Below are positions 1 through 12,779 of a DNA stretch of 64,000 nucleotides, in pieces. This DNA comes from Icerya purchasi (lineage: Eukaryota > Arthropoda > Insecta > Hemiptera > Monophlebidae). Under the pieces are notes generated by a model. The model ran no database searches and was not told where the DNA came from. It saw only the letters and a program-made list of their open reading frames with translations. The stretch covers positions 99,555,164-99,619,163 of the forward strand of contig CM077116.1 in the NCBI GenBank assembly GCA_039619475.1, written 5' to 3'. The stretch's first letter is position 1. Each line of letters begins with the position of its first letter. The position numbers and the translations under genes are program-made.

Positions 1-2784
1 TTCTAACGAAAATAAACGCGTAGGTAATTTAGTTGTCGGCCAGGAAAAGGTTTAACTATTTTCTTTTGACGTAAAATTTTCCTTTTATTTACATTGCGGT
101 TCACGAATATGTAAATTTCTATTTTTTTCGTAGTTCAGTGTATTTCCCCTTCTTGCGTTCCCTCTTTTTTTTTTTTTTTTTTTTTGTTACGTTTTTCCTA
201 TGTATGTTTTCACTTTTGTTTAAAAGACTAATTATTATTCAATAAGCACAGCTCCCCTCTATGTCATGCACTTCTAAATTAACCATGTTCGGTAACTTGT
301 CCGGCACTATGCTATACCGAAAAAGTGAAAAAAAACTATACGTAAGCGTACACGTGTTCTTATGGGTATTCCATTTTTTCTCTTCGCTATATTTATTCGT
401 TTGTGTGTGTGTTTTTTTTTTTATGTGTAGTTGTATTGAATCTATTTCGCAGAGAACAATCCTTTAATTTCAGTGTCATTAATGCCGTAAGCTATTTTCA
501 TTTGGCGCTGTGCACGGTGCGGTCGCTAATGACAGCTACAGGCATGTAATTGATTTTTCGTTATTGACCGGTAGAATTTTATTTAAATTGGTCTTTCAGA
601 ATAATTTTGCGCATTGTGTTGCCACGCAATACATACAGGTGGCGTGCTCGTTTGAACGGAAATCATCGCGTTATAATCGAATTGTACGTTACGCACTTCA
701 CTGACCTAGATTAGTGTTATGTTAGCTCTGTGAGTTCCGGTTCTATTTGTTTAACCTGTCTGCGCTCGATGATTAAACGGACGTGAAAAAGATTTACCAA
801 AGCAGGTATATTGGTTAGCGCGGTTATAGTTAGTTTTTTCCGAAAAAATAAAATTGAAAATCTACGAAGCAGATATGACAGAAAGCAAACAGGTTTGAAC
901 GATTAGCAACGGCTGAGGAGGCGAACAGTGGTAAAGTTTTAGTGAAAGAGAATGTATGGGCGCACTTTTGAGTGCAACAAAAATATTGAAAGAATGTGAA
1001 GAAATTTCGAAAGTATTTTCGTGCGGAACTGATCGTGAGTTTTTTTTAAATTTTTTTTAGCCTTCTTAGTCCACGAATAAACGTTGAATTGAAGGTGCAG
1101 TCAAATTACATGTTAAACCCGTAGTAATACTGCCCCGACTGACAGTAATAAATATCCCCTTTGAATATAAGGGTGCTGTAAAATTGTAGGGCGGAATGCA
1201 AGTACTTGCTCTAATGTAGATGCAAATATGGATTTTGGGCGGAAAGTCTAAAGTTCTCACATTCCAAGGTGTTCGTCGCCCTTACTATCTCTCTTTTTCG
1301 TTTTTGTGAGGGTCTGGTGATACTATGAAATGGTCGCGTCCGATTTGCGATATCCGCCGGTGTTGTGTACGGTCAAACTGATTAATGGACCATAATGTAG
1401 GTCTGTCCAGCGTGCGGAGATGTGTCCATCTTTTATCCTCGATTTTTCCTAATAAAATAGTACGCTGCAAGAGGGATATAAATAATCTGTTGCGTATTTT
1501 TGTCGATTGTCGCTGCAGATATTTAACGAAGTTCGCATTACGACATCATTTTTTTCTTTAATGCCTTACAACGTAGCGATTTTTTGTTGAGCAGAAGTAA
1601 TTTCATTACATGTCGCGCCAAATAATTTTAATTGGCTTTGAAAGAGAGGTGTTTTTTCCAAAAAACTGTTTTACATTGCCGCGGTTGTCTGCACCGTTCT
1701 AAGGAGCGGCTTTATTCTCGATGAATGGCTGATTTCAGATTCAGAGCATGCGGATATTTATGCGTGTATAATGACTAAGACTATCGATAATATCATCGAG
1801 TACATGAGATATGCGAAGGGAAGGAAGTTATTAAAAACGAAATAATCGTCAATAGTAGTTGCAGTGAGAAATGAGCGTAACATTGCTTGCGTGTGAATTA
1901 TTTCGATGTGTAAGCATACTTACAGGGCACTACTATATTGATCGATTATAATAAATTAACCATTTCAGATGTAATCTTACGTACCTACTCACATTGCATA
2001 TAGAATATCATTTTAAGTACCGAATCTGTATCGGTAAAAAACGGAATTTCCAAAAGGAAGAAGCCTTGAGAGCGACGGAACGACTTCGAAGAAGAAATTG
2101 AATATATATTATATGAAATATAATTCGAACCTTCGGATTAAGTCAGTGAGAATACTGCTTTGACCACCTCCCGTAGTCTTCTATTATTCTTATAGAAAAG
2201 TTTGTTTTAATTGAGTCTATATCATTTTTTGCTAAGTAATATTTAATGTCTTATAAAGTAAAGGAATATATATCCTCGATAAGGTACTACGTATTGTGTA
2301 GTTAAGCTTTCCATAATGGTACTAAGCCGATTGAATCTACAGAGAAGTTCCTTTCTCTCAGCCGTCTTTACTTTCCCAGATTTCACTGGTATAACTAATA
2401 TTCAATTTCAGATTAGGTAAACCTGGAAGCGACTTAGATTTGGAACGAGAACAGTCTCGATGACACCTCTGATTTGGTAGCCAAGTATCTTAACTACTAG
2501 GCTACCGCGCTGCTCCCTACATTTAAGCGTAATAAAAAAGGGTTACAGGTTTTGTTCGATAATAATATTTCGGAAACTTTACAGTACTCTCGTGTAAAAA
2601 CAGCATATAGTTATTTTAACATATATATATATTAACAGTCCGAATAATTGACACTTTTTTTTTTTTTTATTTAGCCGGGCCGTGCGATTGTGGGTAGTCC
2701 GTAATTTATGTGACCTTTACACGTTAAACTGATATTTATTATTTCAATTTTAAAAGCATCGTTATTGAGGTATACAGCTGTAGC
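1..2784. other. AT-rich non-coding stretch, no gene seen
   Basis: No open frame here looks coding: the frames are short, have no recognisable motif and overlap on both strands. A poly-T run lies at 165-185. A weak tRNA-like promoter string reads on the minus strand near 2470-2518 but was not strong enough to call a SINE. The stretch is most likely intergenic or intronic. Confidence 0.5.
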
Positions 2785-2960
2785 CGACTATCGCGGTGTA
2801 GTGGCTTAGGCAGAGGTGTTCCGCTCGGGTAGAACCCGGTTCAATTTCCGCTGTTCCGCATATTCGCATTTTCGAAAATTTCACTTGCGTCGGGCTAACG
2901 TCTGTAGTTGGCGAGCCCGCAAAGGAAAACAAATTTATATATGTAGCTATCGCATTAAAT
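2785..2960 (+). repeat. Putative tRNA-derived SINE, family B copy 1
   Basis: A box-A-like string (GTGGCTTAGGCAGAGG) is followed about 30 bases later by a box-B-like string (CCGGTTCAATTTCC), the arrangement of an internal RNA polymerase III promoter. A related sequence lies at 17126-17300. The two share the stretch around GGTGTT(C/T)CG(C/T)TCGG and, about 90 bases further on, a TAGTTG(G/A)CGA core, then purine-rich sequence. Similarity is only moderate by eye, so an old SINE family is an inference. A decayed tRNA pseudogene would look similar. Confidence 0.4.
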
Positions 2961-3029
2961 TTATTCGAACTTTTATTTATTTTAAAATAATAAATTTCTT
3001 AAAATAACTGAAAATTTTTATGTCTTCTT

Positions 3030-3248
3030 GAATTTTCGGTAAAAACCGCGTTACACGTATTATCATCTAACGTTTCGAATAGACTAATCGTACGTTTGGA
3101 AGTGGTCTGTGGTTGGGTTTTGATGAATTTGTAGTGTGGGTTTTTGCTTGCTGCTTCAGTGTGTTTTTTGGTTCTGATGATGAATAGAGTATTGCTCTTC
3201 GAAACGGTAGCTGATAATACGTGTAACGTCGTGTTTACCGAAAATAAT
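3030..3248. repeat. Inverted repeat with 49-bp arms and hammerhead-like core
   Basis: The left arm (3030-3079) and right arm (3199-3248) are imperfect reverse complements. Both contain TTACACGTATTATCA or its complement, the CGTTTCGAA block and the TTTTCGGTAAA end. The loop is about 120 bases. On the + strand the right arm holds CTGATGA (3174-3180), GAAA (3201-3204) and GTC (3228-3230), in the order used by type I hammerhead ribozymes. Penelope-like retroelements are known to carry such ribozymes, often with inverted partial copies. It may equally be a MITE. No transposase or RT is visible nearby. Confidence 0.55.
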
Positions 3249-6200
3249 TATGTAATAGTAAATTTCTTATTAAATTAAAAGCTAATTTCACTGTAAAAGT
3301 ATACAGTACTTCCAGACGTGATTTTACATTTTCCCGTGTAAATTGAAATACTAAGCAACTCCACCGAAATATCGTTAGATATCAGTAGAACTACAAAATC
3401 GATATTTTTCTAAATGTTTTCCTAGCGAAAGTTCCACCCGGAAAGTAATGTATAAGATATTTCAAGCTATTTGAATAAATTACATGTTTTTTTTTCCACA
3501 TTCGCTCTTTTCCCGTGATAGATCTTTAGGGTGGATGGCTCTTTCTGGGAAGATGGGGAAGTTTATTGAAAGTCAAGAAATTTGAAGAAGATACAGAAAT
3601 ACCTATGTGTTATGTAGTTGCATTAAAAATGATTTGCAAAACTCCAACATGTAACTTACTTTATTATGGATAATTAGACAGCTTGTTAGATTTCGGCGGT
3701 GCCTAAAAAAAGAAAAAAAAAACCGAAATTCTACGCCTGCCCAAAAATATTATATTTACCGATCGGAGTTTTCATCAGCGGCATTACCTTAGTACGATGA
3801 AAAACGTGTTTTGCAAAAAATTTTACAAATCGTATGCTGTTTATTCGTACGGCCGTCGTTTTCCGAGTCGGAGAAAAAACTGAAGAAATCTGAAAAACTG
3901 AGAAAAATTAAGGAAGTTTATTTTTAAAAAATAGCTAGCGATCTGGAGAAATCGCGATTAATGGATATATTATCTTAGGTGGATTATCCTGTTTTTAAAA
4001 ATTTGAATTTCATAGAAACCGTTCGTTATTATTCAGATTTTTACTATACCATCGCAATATGTATGTGTTATCAAAAAAAAAAAAAAAAAAAAAAAAATAT
4101 TGTTCGTATTTCCTAATAAAATTCTTTATCTATGTTGAGCAGCTGATATTTTAAAGTTAATATGTATAATAAACGTCGATCAGTTCGGTTATACATTATG
4201 TGTGTTTGATGGTTTTGCGACTCTAGCATAATTATAGTACCTTTATCTTATGTGTTCCGAGAAGACGAGCTATAAGGTTACTCTTGTACTCTTTATCCAG
4301 CTTGGTATTAGTAGATGTACATTTTAATCGAGAATTAATTCCTGCCATTATATAATTAAAACTAATTTACCGTAATGCAGATTACTTTGTAAAGTAGGAA
4401 ATATCTAAGGAGAAAAACGTTCGTTATGTAATACTACCGTTTACCGGTGAAAGTGCCGTAGTCGTATCGGTAACGTTTATTTATTATCGGGTGACATATT
4501 TGCGTAATACTGTGTTGCCTTGGGTCATGATAGCGTTTACTAACGACAAATTATCTATCTACACATATACATTATTGATATACACATGCATACAAGGAAT
4601 ACTTGCGTGTATGCTAATTTACGAATGTAACGAATTTGAGAAATGCAAATTAATGGCATTTTAAGAGCTGAGCCTTCTCAGTTCAGTGAACATAGAAAAC
4701 TGTTTCCCGATTAATCGATTGCTATTCTTTGATTATATTTACTGGGCTGCTAGACTATTTTATTGATTCTATTAAAGCATTTGAACATTTTTTTTCTTTT
4801 GATCGAGGTTTTCATCGCTTAACCGAATGTACCCCGATTCTGAGTATAAGTTTGCAGCGTTCGCAATCGAACAGAATAATTTCAACTGTGCAATTGCAGC
4901 GCCATCAGTTGGCAATTTAATGATTTCTTTATTATGACGATAAAATGAATCTTATTACGAAAAGAGAAATATTCTGGAAATGTTACTCATGAAAATCCTA
5001 TATATTTATAATATAGCTTAAAATAAAAATGTCCACACATTATTGAAATACAAAGCAATTTATAACAGAAACTTTTCTGTTAAAACTATTGTTTGACAGA
5101 GTTGTAATATTTGATTTTTTTTATTTGTTTATTATATTGAAAAATAATTTGTTTTTCGATTTAATTTCTCAAAGTATTTTAAGCCTAAAAATACACAGTT
5201 CCTGGCACATGAAAATAATAAAAAAATTAAATGAAATTTGATATGTCAGCAATGGTTATATATATATATATATATATATATTTTTTTAGAAGCCATTCCC
5301 AGCCTATCGGCTATCAGTAGCTGGTATGGCAAATGAGTGTGACGTGAAGGGTTCGTAGTCCAGTTACTAGTCCTTGCAATAGTAACTTATGTTTAAATAA
5401 TTCTCACAAAGATATTTTTTTTTTTTTCCCAAGTCACGTCTAAAGGTTTTGTTCTTTTTAGTCTGCTCACTTGCATTTGTGGCGAATTGTCCAGTAGGTC
5501 GTTTGCAGTCCAGTTCGTGCGATTAATGGCGCTGAAAAAATTGATTGTACATTGTTGTTTTGCTTAAATAAAAGTTTTGAAAAATGGAAAATTTCTTTAC
5601 GTGTGCTGTAATTAAATTGCGTTCGATTACTAACCCCGTAAACTTATACTCAAAATCGGACTATATTCGGTTAAACGCGTATTGCATATGACTGATTAAC
5701 TTGCGATAATTTAATATTTTCACAGAATGTCTAAATCAAATTTATTCCGACAAATCACAGTAGATCATGTACGTTCCTGACAGGTGTTTTTCCAAAAAAT
5801 AGCACAGCCGTTTTCGATTTCACTTAAGTTTCCGTTGTTTCTAACAGTAGAAGTCTTCCATAATAAACTGAAAAGAACAAAGTTATACGTCGGAGATGTA
5901 ACGATTTTTTTTTTTTTTGGTCTCCGCATGAATAGTAGACGGCTGTCCGTTTCAAAAGTCTTTCCGAAACTATCATATCGTTCGTCCGCTAGTGTCACCT
6001 GAACTATCTCACGCAAAGTAACACATATAGGTGTGCTTCGATTTTCTTTTCGCCGTATGTTCTCTGTCCTTGTGCAATTGTACGCAGCGTGCTTTTGAAA
6101 GAGACAGCTAAATATGGTAAAAGAAAAAAAACGTGAAAAAGAGAAGTAAAAGTTGTAGAAGACTTATGTGTATGAGATGGCATTGTTTAATTCATACGGG

Positions 6201-7979
6201 CAGCTGTTTACATTTTTGGGGCCACCTACGAACTAATATTAGCCGAGGCATTGAACCCGATGTGCAGTATAACCCAATGTCGAACATATTTAGAGATAAG
6301 AGTTGATTGGTTGAGTTCATTCGGAACGACAGTTGTGATGACCTCGATCGCTAATCTGGCGTATGCTACCCCTCTGTGCACACATTGTTGTTTAAACGGT
6401 AGTCGCGGTAGAATCAGACGATCGGTATGTCTATTATGTCGCGCACCACGAGTATACAAAAATGATGCAGAGCTAAGCGGAGGAACATGTTATGTTTTAA
6501 CTGTTCGAATATGATGTTTCCAAATCATTTTTCATTGTCGCTACTATTACTGAATTTATACTAATTTTTATCTTGATTAATATTTAATTCAGTTTTTTTT
6601 TTTTTATTTTCATTATAAAAATTAAGCGGAATTGTTTGCTACTTTACAAGTAAGCTGGCAGATTGTACACTCTTTAAGAAGAATGTGTATACTGTTTGTT
6701 TCGTTCCGTGTTCTAATCTGCAACTAGTGAAAAACGATGATGATAGATAATTAAATCGAATATTGTAACCGTTGGAACATACCGAAACGTTTCGATTGTT
6801 CGAATAAATGAAACTCCCCGATGTACGGGCAGTCGTAATTTAGCGCTAGTTTCGAGTGCAGCGAATGCGACGCGATTATTCCAAGTAATAATGTACATCT
6901 TTACGAAGTGAAATTAATTACAATCACCCCGCGGTGACAGTTACCGTCGTACGATGGTTCGCCTAAGCCATCTCTTTCGATTCACTCGATTACTATTATT
7001 ACTGCTGTTTGCCGAATAATTTGTAAGATGGCAGCACTATAAATGAAAATCAATCGAATATTTTTCTCCAAGATTGCAGTACGTAACTATCAACTCGATG
7101 TTTAATTTAACGCGACGCCGCCGATTGTTTCGATAATCGTAATTACGTTTCAATTTATAATCGAACAAAGTGAATTATGACGAGCGGCGAACAGTGATAA
7201 GATGAATACAAACATAGGAAGGCTCTGGATACGCTGCGACGGTCATCTTTAGTAATACTATCACTGCGGAGTATCATTTTAATCCATTGCGAATCGGCAA
7301 ATGCACATGTTTCCTCTATGGTCTTTCATGTTTTCTTTTTATCCTTTCTTCTTCTTAGAAGAAAGTGTTTTTTTAGTGTTGATTATTTACTTTATTCTTT
7401 CGAAATTTTGAAGTAATTTTTTCCGCTTTTTTTATTTGTTTTATCTATGTAGGTATTTATTATTTTTGAAAATCATTTTCAAGCGATAGTTTTTTGTTTT
7501 CTTTCAACATTAAAGTTATACATATTTAAAAAAATCTTATTTCCCGAACGTTAGTAATGTAATGTGTAATGCATCTTTTTCATTTTGCCATTAGTTGTAA
7601 TCGGAAGTAGGTGAGTAGTAACGCCAATTTAAAACTAATATCGCTACGTCATTTTGACTAAATTCGGTGCATTCTAATGATTACTCAAACACAGACACAA
7701 CTCTATCAGTGGCGTAGCAGTACTAGCATGATGTATCAATTTGGTCCATTGCGTACAAAATGTACGAATGCTATTGCTTCTAATTATCCCTTATTTTGAA
7801 AGAAAAATATAAATTGTTCAGGTAAAAAGTTGCCAAATTAACCGCTTACATTGCTATGTTTATAATAGAGGAAAATTAGAACGCACGTAATTCATAAAAC
7901 GGATAAACCATTTAGTACAGCCGAATTATAGCGGGCGATAACTATTATCAAATTTACATAAAATGTGATAGTCTAATTA
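3249..7979. other. Non-coding stretch with simple repeats
   Basis: No gene or protein motif is supported. A run of 25 A lies at 4073-4097 and a (TA)n microsatellite at 5256-5280 followed by T. A string at about 5340-5375 contains a box-B-like GGGTTCGTAGTCC but lacks a convincing partner. The segment 6900-7260 is richer in G+C and free of obvious repeats, and could be regulatory, but nothing in it identifies a function. Confidence 0.45.
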
Positions 7980-8312
7980 TTAGAACGTTTGGCTTCCGTT
8001 ACGGAAGTGTTGAGTCCGATTCCAGGCAACGACAGAAATTAAATTAAAATAATTGCTAATAATATCATACGGAAAATAACGGCAAACTACTACGTATACC
8101 AGCATGTACGCGCTGGTTAGTACACTAACACACACGGGACCTGCATTTGCATCGCGATGAATCAAACAGCTACTAATCAATACAAAGTGAAGTCTTGCGT
8201 GTGCACATTCATACTGCATATAAACAATTGTCATGAACACCATATGCCTATGTCTGTACAGCTAGAATGTATAATTAGGTAGTCACGACGCTCGGAATCG
8301 AGCAGTACCTGT
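7980..8312 (+). repeat. tRNA-derived SINE, family A copy 1
   Basis: This region matches 61401-61755 over its whole length in the same orientation. Shared blocks in order are TTGGCTTCCGTTACGGAAGT, AAATTAAAT, the GCATTTG block, TAGTCTTGC/AGTCTTGC with GTGTRCAC, GCTAGAATGTATA and GATGCTCGGAATCGAGCA (CGACGC... here). The 5' end resembles a tRNA: the anticodon-arm-like hairpin GGCTTCCGTTACGGAAG is followed by a box-B-like GTCCGATTCCAGG. The box A of this copy has decayed, while the copy at 61.4 kb keeps it. A SINE mobilised by an unknown LINE is the simplest reading. Confidence 0.65.
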
Positions 8313-8434
8313 CACTTATGTAATATGAGGAAGCTATTTTACTAAAGTTACGGAAGTTCAGCACGGAATAGAACATTATTCAAAAAAATCAATTGATTCG
8401 ATTCAAAACAGATCAACAGAACAAGCAGTTAGTA

Positions 8435-8637
8435 AAGGGGCATCCACTAATTACGTAAGGTCAAAGAGCCCCGGGGGGGGGGGGGCAGCAAAATCTCATC
8501 AAATCTCATTTAAACTGAGGAGGAATAATTAACTTTTAAAGAATATACATTATTAAATTTTCTTTTACTTTTTTTGGAGTGTCCAATTTTGCTCGCTGAA
8601 AAAATCTCGTAGTTATTAAAAACTTTTATTTCGAGAA

Positions 8638-8668
<31 letters not shown>

Positions 8669-8968
8669 TAAAAAACGTTTAGTTTTTAAAAGAAAAAAAA
8701 ACAACTGGTATTGACAATATGATTGAATATTTACATGAATGTCCATGGAGTGAGTGAAAAATTAGGCAATATAAAGTTGCTGTCTGTTTTTACTTTTAAT
8801 TTTACTAAATTTAAATAAATTCGTTATAGTATACCTTAACATTGTTTTATTTTTCCTTTTTATGAAAATAAATTTAGTCCTTTAACAGCTGAAGCGTAAA
8901 TCTTACGTGAGGAGGAGGTGTCCAAATTAAAAGAAAAACAGCTCGCGTAATTAATAAATGCACCCTAA
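8435..8968. mobile_element. Non-autonomous TIR element (MITE), about 530 bp
   Basis: The left end (GGGGCATCCACTAATTACG) and the reverse complement of the right end (AGGGTGCATTTATTAATTACG) form imperfect terminal inverted repeats of about 26 bp. Inside are a 13-G run at 8473-8485 and a long poly-A at about 8638-8666, and no transposase frame. The target duplication could not be fixed, so the superfamily is open. The RT remnant at 9.0 kb starts just beyond the right end. Confidence 0.5.
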
Positions 8969-8989
8969 AGAAATAAAAGTAGTATAAAG

Positions 8990-9950
8990 TCACTAGTTTC
9001 ATAGTAACGCTATTACTATTAGATATTATAAAAGCATATGATAGTATGAATCCAAATAAATTATTAAAGCTAATGGAGACATTAAATCTAGGTCAAACAA
9101 CTTGCTTAATATATTGAATGATTATTTTAATAATAGGAAAGCACGTATAAAAATAAATAATTGCGCAGTAATTAAGAACCTCACTAATGAATCATTACAG
9201 GGCGTTATTATATCACCGCGTTTTTATGGAACTTCGCAATTACACAATTATAAAAAATTATTTTTCCCAGAAAATATCCGTTACGTAGATAACTTAATAA
9301 TAATCGTAGCTGATAAATCTAAATTATATTTAGGAAATAAAACTACCAGAGTCTTTACAAAAATTAATAATTTTCTATCAGATTTGAATTTATCTATCAT
9401 TGAATCTAAGCTTAAATATTATATGCTATGTAGTAGAAGATTTAGAATAAAAAAGAATTAAATTTAACAATGTTTAATATAAATTTACAGAAGGTTAAAT
9501 AAATAAGCTGTTTAAAGATTATCGCTGACAGTAATTTAAAATTTCACAATCGTTTCGTATATGCTAAGAATAAACTACATAAATTTTTACTAATTTTTAA
9601 TTAGTTATACAATAATGGTAATAGTAGATGTATTTGTAATTATAAGAAAGCTTTAATTTTATGTAAAAGCATAATTCTTTCAAATCTTAAATATTGTGCT
9701 ACCATGTATAAGGATATGTTAAAATATAAGAAATTTGTAAATATGTTACATAGGTGACAAAGACTAATAGCCGTTAGAATGTGCGAGGCATATCCTAACA
9801 ACAAATTTTAAGTCAGCAATAGAACTAGTTTGAATACAACCTGTGAAATCAAAAGACGCATAGGCTGATGTTTAACTAAAATAATGAGGCTTTTGAGCAA
9901 GATATATAAAATATTAAATATAAGAATGGTAATTTTTAGGGGGGGCATTC
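8990..9950 (+). pseudogene. Decayed AT-rich non-LTR reverse transcriptase
   Basis: Motif A reads as LDIIKAYDSM at 9016-9047, in a different frame from the open segment at 9102-9461. That segment has LQGVIISPRF (motif B, normally PQGSxLSP) and YVDNLIIIV (motif C, normally YADD with the first catalytic Asp changed to Val). Downstream, frames carry RT-thumb-like pieces such as ILSNLKYCATMY near 9670-9705 with stops between. There is no endonuclease or RNase H. The very high A+T suggests great age. Clade cannot be decided; a Jockey/R1-like source is possible. Confidence 0.6.
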
Positions 9951-12779
9951 CCCCCAAAGAGCCAAAGCATCTATGAAAAAAAATTGTTATAACATAGATA
10001 CTTAATTTATACTACAAAAGATTTGTATAAATATTACCTACGGATTTAATTGTAACTAATATGTAATACTGTTTTCTAGTCAAACTATTAATGTTACGTT
10101 TTATTCTATTTTAAACCCAACTATGATCGGTCTTTTTTTGCCTTCCTTATTTATTTTTAATTTCTATTTTGTAATATAAATGAAAATAGTTCAATGAGAA
10201 ATATGTATATTTTTTTTACTTTCTCACCGAACAAAGAATTGGGATCGAACTACTAACAAAAATAAAAATGAAGTAAAGTCTAATAAAAATACTATCTTTC
10301 TTGCTATTCAAATTTTAAACTATCATTTTAGCTAAAATTTTATGATTTTTTTAATTTTTCACCTAAAAATAAAACAAAATTTAAATTCACTTGTAATAAT
10401 TATGTATTTTTAAAACATTTTTAAATTTCTAAAGAGGTCGCTATTTGATTTTCTTTATGAAGCAATGTATTTCCAAAATCTACTGCTTACCGTAGGAGAT
10501 ATTACGTAATTATATCATCCTCCCCCAAATCTCTCTCTAGATCCGCCCCTATATAAGTACTAATAATGTTAATAAAGTTTAATAAAAAAAGGGAGAACGA
10601 AATAGAAGTAATAACTTATGTATAAAGTTGCATTTACATGTTTATTGATTTTATTATTGGTTAATTGTAAATTTTTTGCGGAAGGTATTGTGATTGGAAT
10701 TTTTTTTTTTTTTTTTCACATACATTTTTATTAGCATAATAAATTTGCCTCATCCGGGTAATATTCGGAGTGAGAAAAGAATATAAAAAGAAAAAAAGTA
10801 TTATACGAATAAAGAAAGGTACCTTTTTAGCTATCAGATTTTTTGTTTATCGGTAGCAGCAACTCTTTTTTGGTGTTAGAAAGTTTGGACACTTATTTGC
10901 TTTTAAAAAATGCGGAATTATCCGCGGCGATAAAATATCTTCATATTAAAACAGTGTCCCTGTTGTAGAAAGGGATGTTGCAAACCATGAACGTTGCGCG
11001 AGTTATTACTTGCGGTTAAGGTTTGCAACAATGACGTTAAAGAAAGTAAAAGTTCGCAACTTTTCCAGACTTCTCCGATATTTACAGTTATTTTGCAGGA
11101 AGGAGCTACTTGTGCAGTTCGACCCTCGAACTCCATGCCGTTAAGGTTTTTCCGTCAGTCATTTTTATACACTGATCAAATTTATCTCAGTCGCTGCGTG
11201 GGGTCGTGGTACTCGGCTGGCTAACACGTTACGAATTCGGACCTCGAGATTCGCTGTGGCAACAATTTTAAGTCGTTAAAAATATGAATAATTTTTCGAA
11301 GCTGCGTGTAGAGGGTGGATACCCGCTTGCACTGCCTTTTATAGCGACAAAAATTAACATTTACCATAAGTTTAAAGTTCAGTTTCTTAAGACTAGCAAC
11401 GTAAGTTTTTTTTTCTCTCTGTGACGAAGTCCGATTTTGGCGGTGTGGTTAAAAATTTTTCTCTTTTTTTTTTTGCAGCGTAAAAATGCTCCGATATACA
11501 ATTTTTTTTACCCTATGAACATCAATCGATAAATAGTATTATACAAGATATATGTATTGTCTGGCTACTGTTTTTTTATCTGCGCCATGAAGCGTTATTT
11601 AGGTGCTCATTAAATTATTTTGTGATCGACTGTTTCCATCAGTTTTTGTTGCCGCCAGAATCGAACTATTACTATGTTACGAACATGTACAAAATTGTAC
11701 TTTTTTGATGAGAAATGTAAAAATATTAATCATTAGTGCCCAGAAATTGGGGATAATTTCTAATTAGGAATGGGTTTAGATTCTTGAAAATAATCATACC
11801 AACTTATCTATGCGAGCAGAATGTAGGGATTAGTAGTCTCGAGAAATCGATGATGAACGAAGAACTTATTTATCTTGCGTGTATTTCATATATACATACA
11901 TTTGTGTGTGCGTGTGTGCGTACATATATTTATTTAAACTTGACCTTTCAAACCTTGTCAGAAAAAAAATCATGTTGTTAGTCTTCTGTAATCTTATAGA
12001 AGAGTCAATTTTGGTTGACTGCTTCATTCTCGAACAAAATTAAATTTTTATCAGCCGGATGCAAAAACGTTAATGGATTTCGTCCATCTCGCATTCGGTT
12101 CATGGATGGCATCAACTGAAGGAAGTCGTACGCGGAAATAAAAACATTAGCCGAAGCGTGCGAATACCTTACACAGTAACAAATTTCCCACCAATCTTCC
12201 GCTTGAGAGAAGATTATATATATATATATATATATATGTGTATGGTGGGAGGGGGGTGGTTGTTAAAAACATTCGCCTTAGTAAATTACAAAAACAACTT
12301 TTTTCAATTGTTCTAGGTTCGTAACTTTGTGTTTGTTTTTATTTCGTCTAGATAATAATCGGTAATTTAAAAAAATATTCACCAAAGTATGAGCGGTATG
12401 TAATTGTTCATAATTTTGGTGGTTTCATTAGTTTCCTTCAAGTTGACGTAAAAGTGATTTATACATACATACATACATATATAATATATATACGAACTTC
12501 TCATATTCGAACGTACATGTATTTTTCGTGAACGCAGCAATTAAAAATCGGTATTTTTGAAATTCTGTTTTTTAAAATAATTTAAATGCGGAAAAGCTAA
12601 CACAAAATAAAAGGAAATATAAGTACATTTAAAAATTGAAAAAAACAAAATTTTCCTTTTTGAAAAGAAACCTAAAGCAAAAGAAGGATTAAAATATGTT
12701 TTAATACATCGTTCGTTCACTGCGAGGGACCCGAATAACTGCTTCTTATCGTTCATTTATCGTTAACGCGTAAAAATTT
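9951..12779. other. Non-coding stretch, possible MITE ends
   Basis: No coding region is supported. G-rich strings at 9939-9962 and near 10520-10552 (complement TAGGGGCGGATCTAGAG) resemble the ends of hAT-type MITEs but I found no matched pair or target duplication. A TA microsatellite lies at about 12214-12236. Confidence 0.4.

Noticed and set aside
2400..2520. Minus-strand tRNA-like string (GGTAGCCTAGTAGTTAAG)
   Set aside because: The box-A-like part is good but no box B is found at the right distance and there is no second copy in the window.
5340..5375. GGGTTCGTAGTCC box-B-like string
   Set aside because: No convincing box A and no matching copy; not enough for a SINE call.
9939..10552. 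G-rich strings that could be the two ends of a hAT MITE
   Set aside because: The ends are not reverse complements and no 8-bp duplication flanks them.
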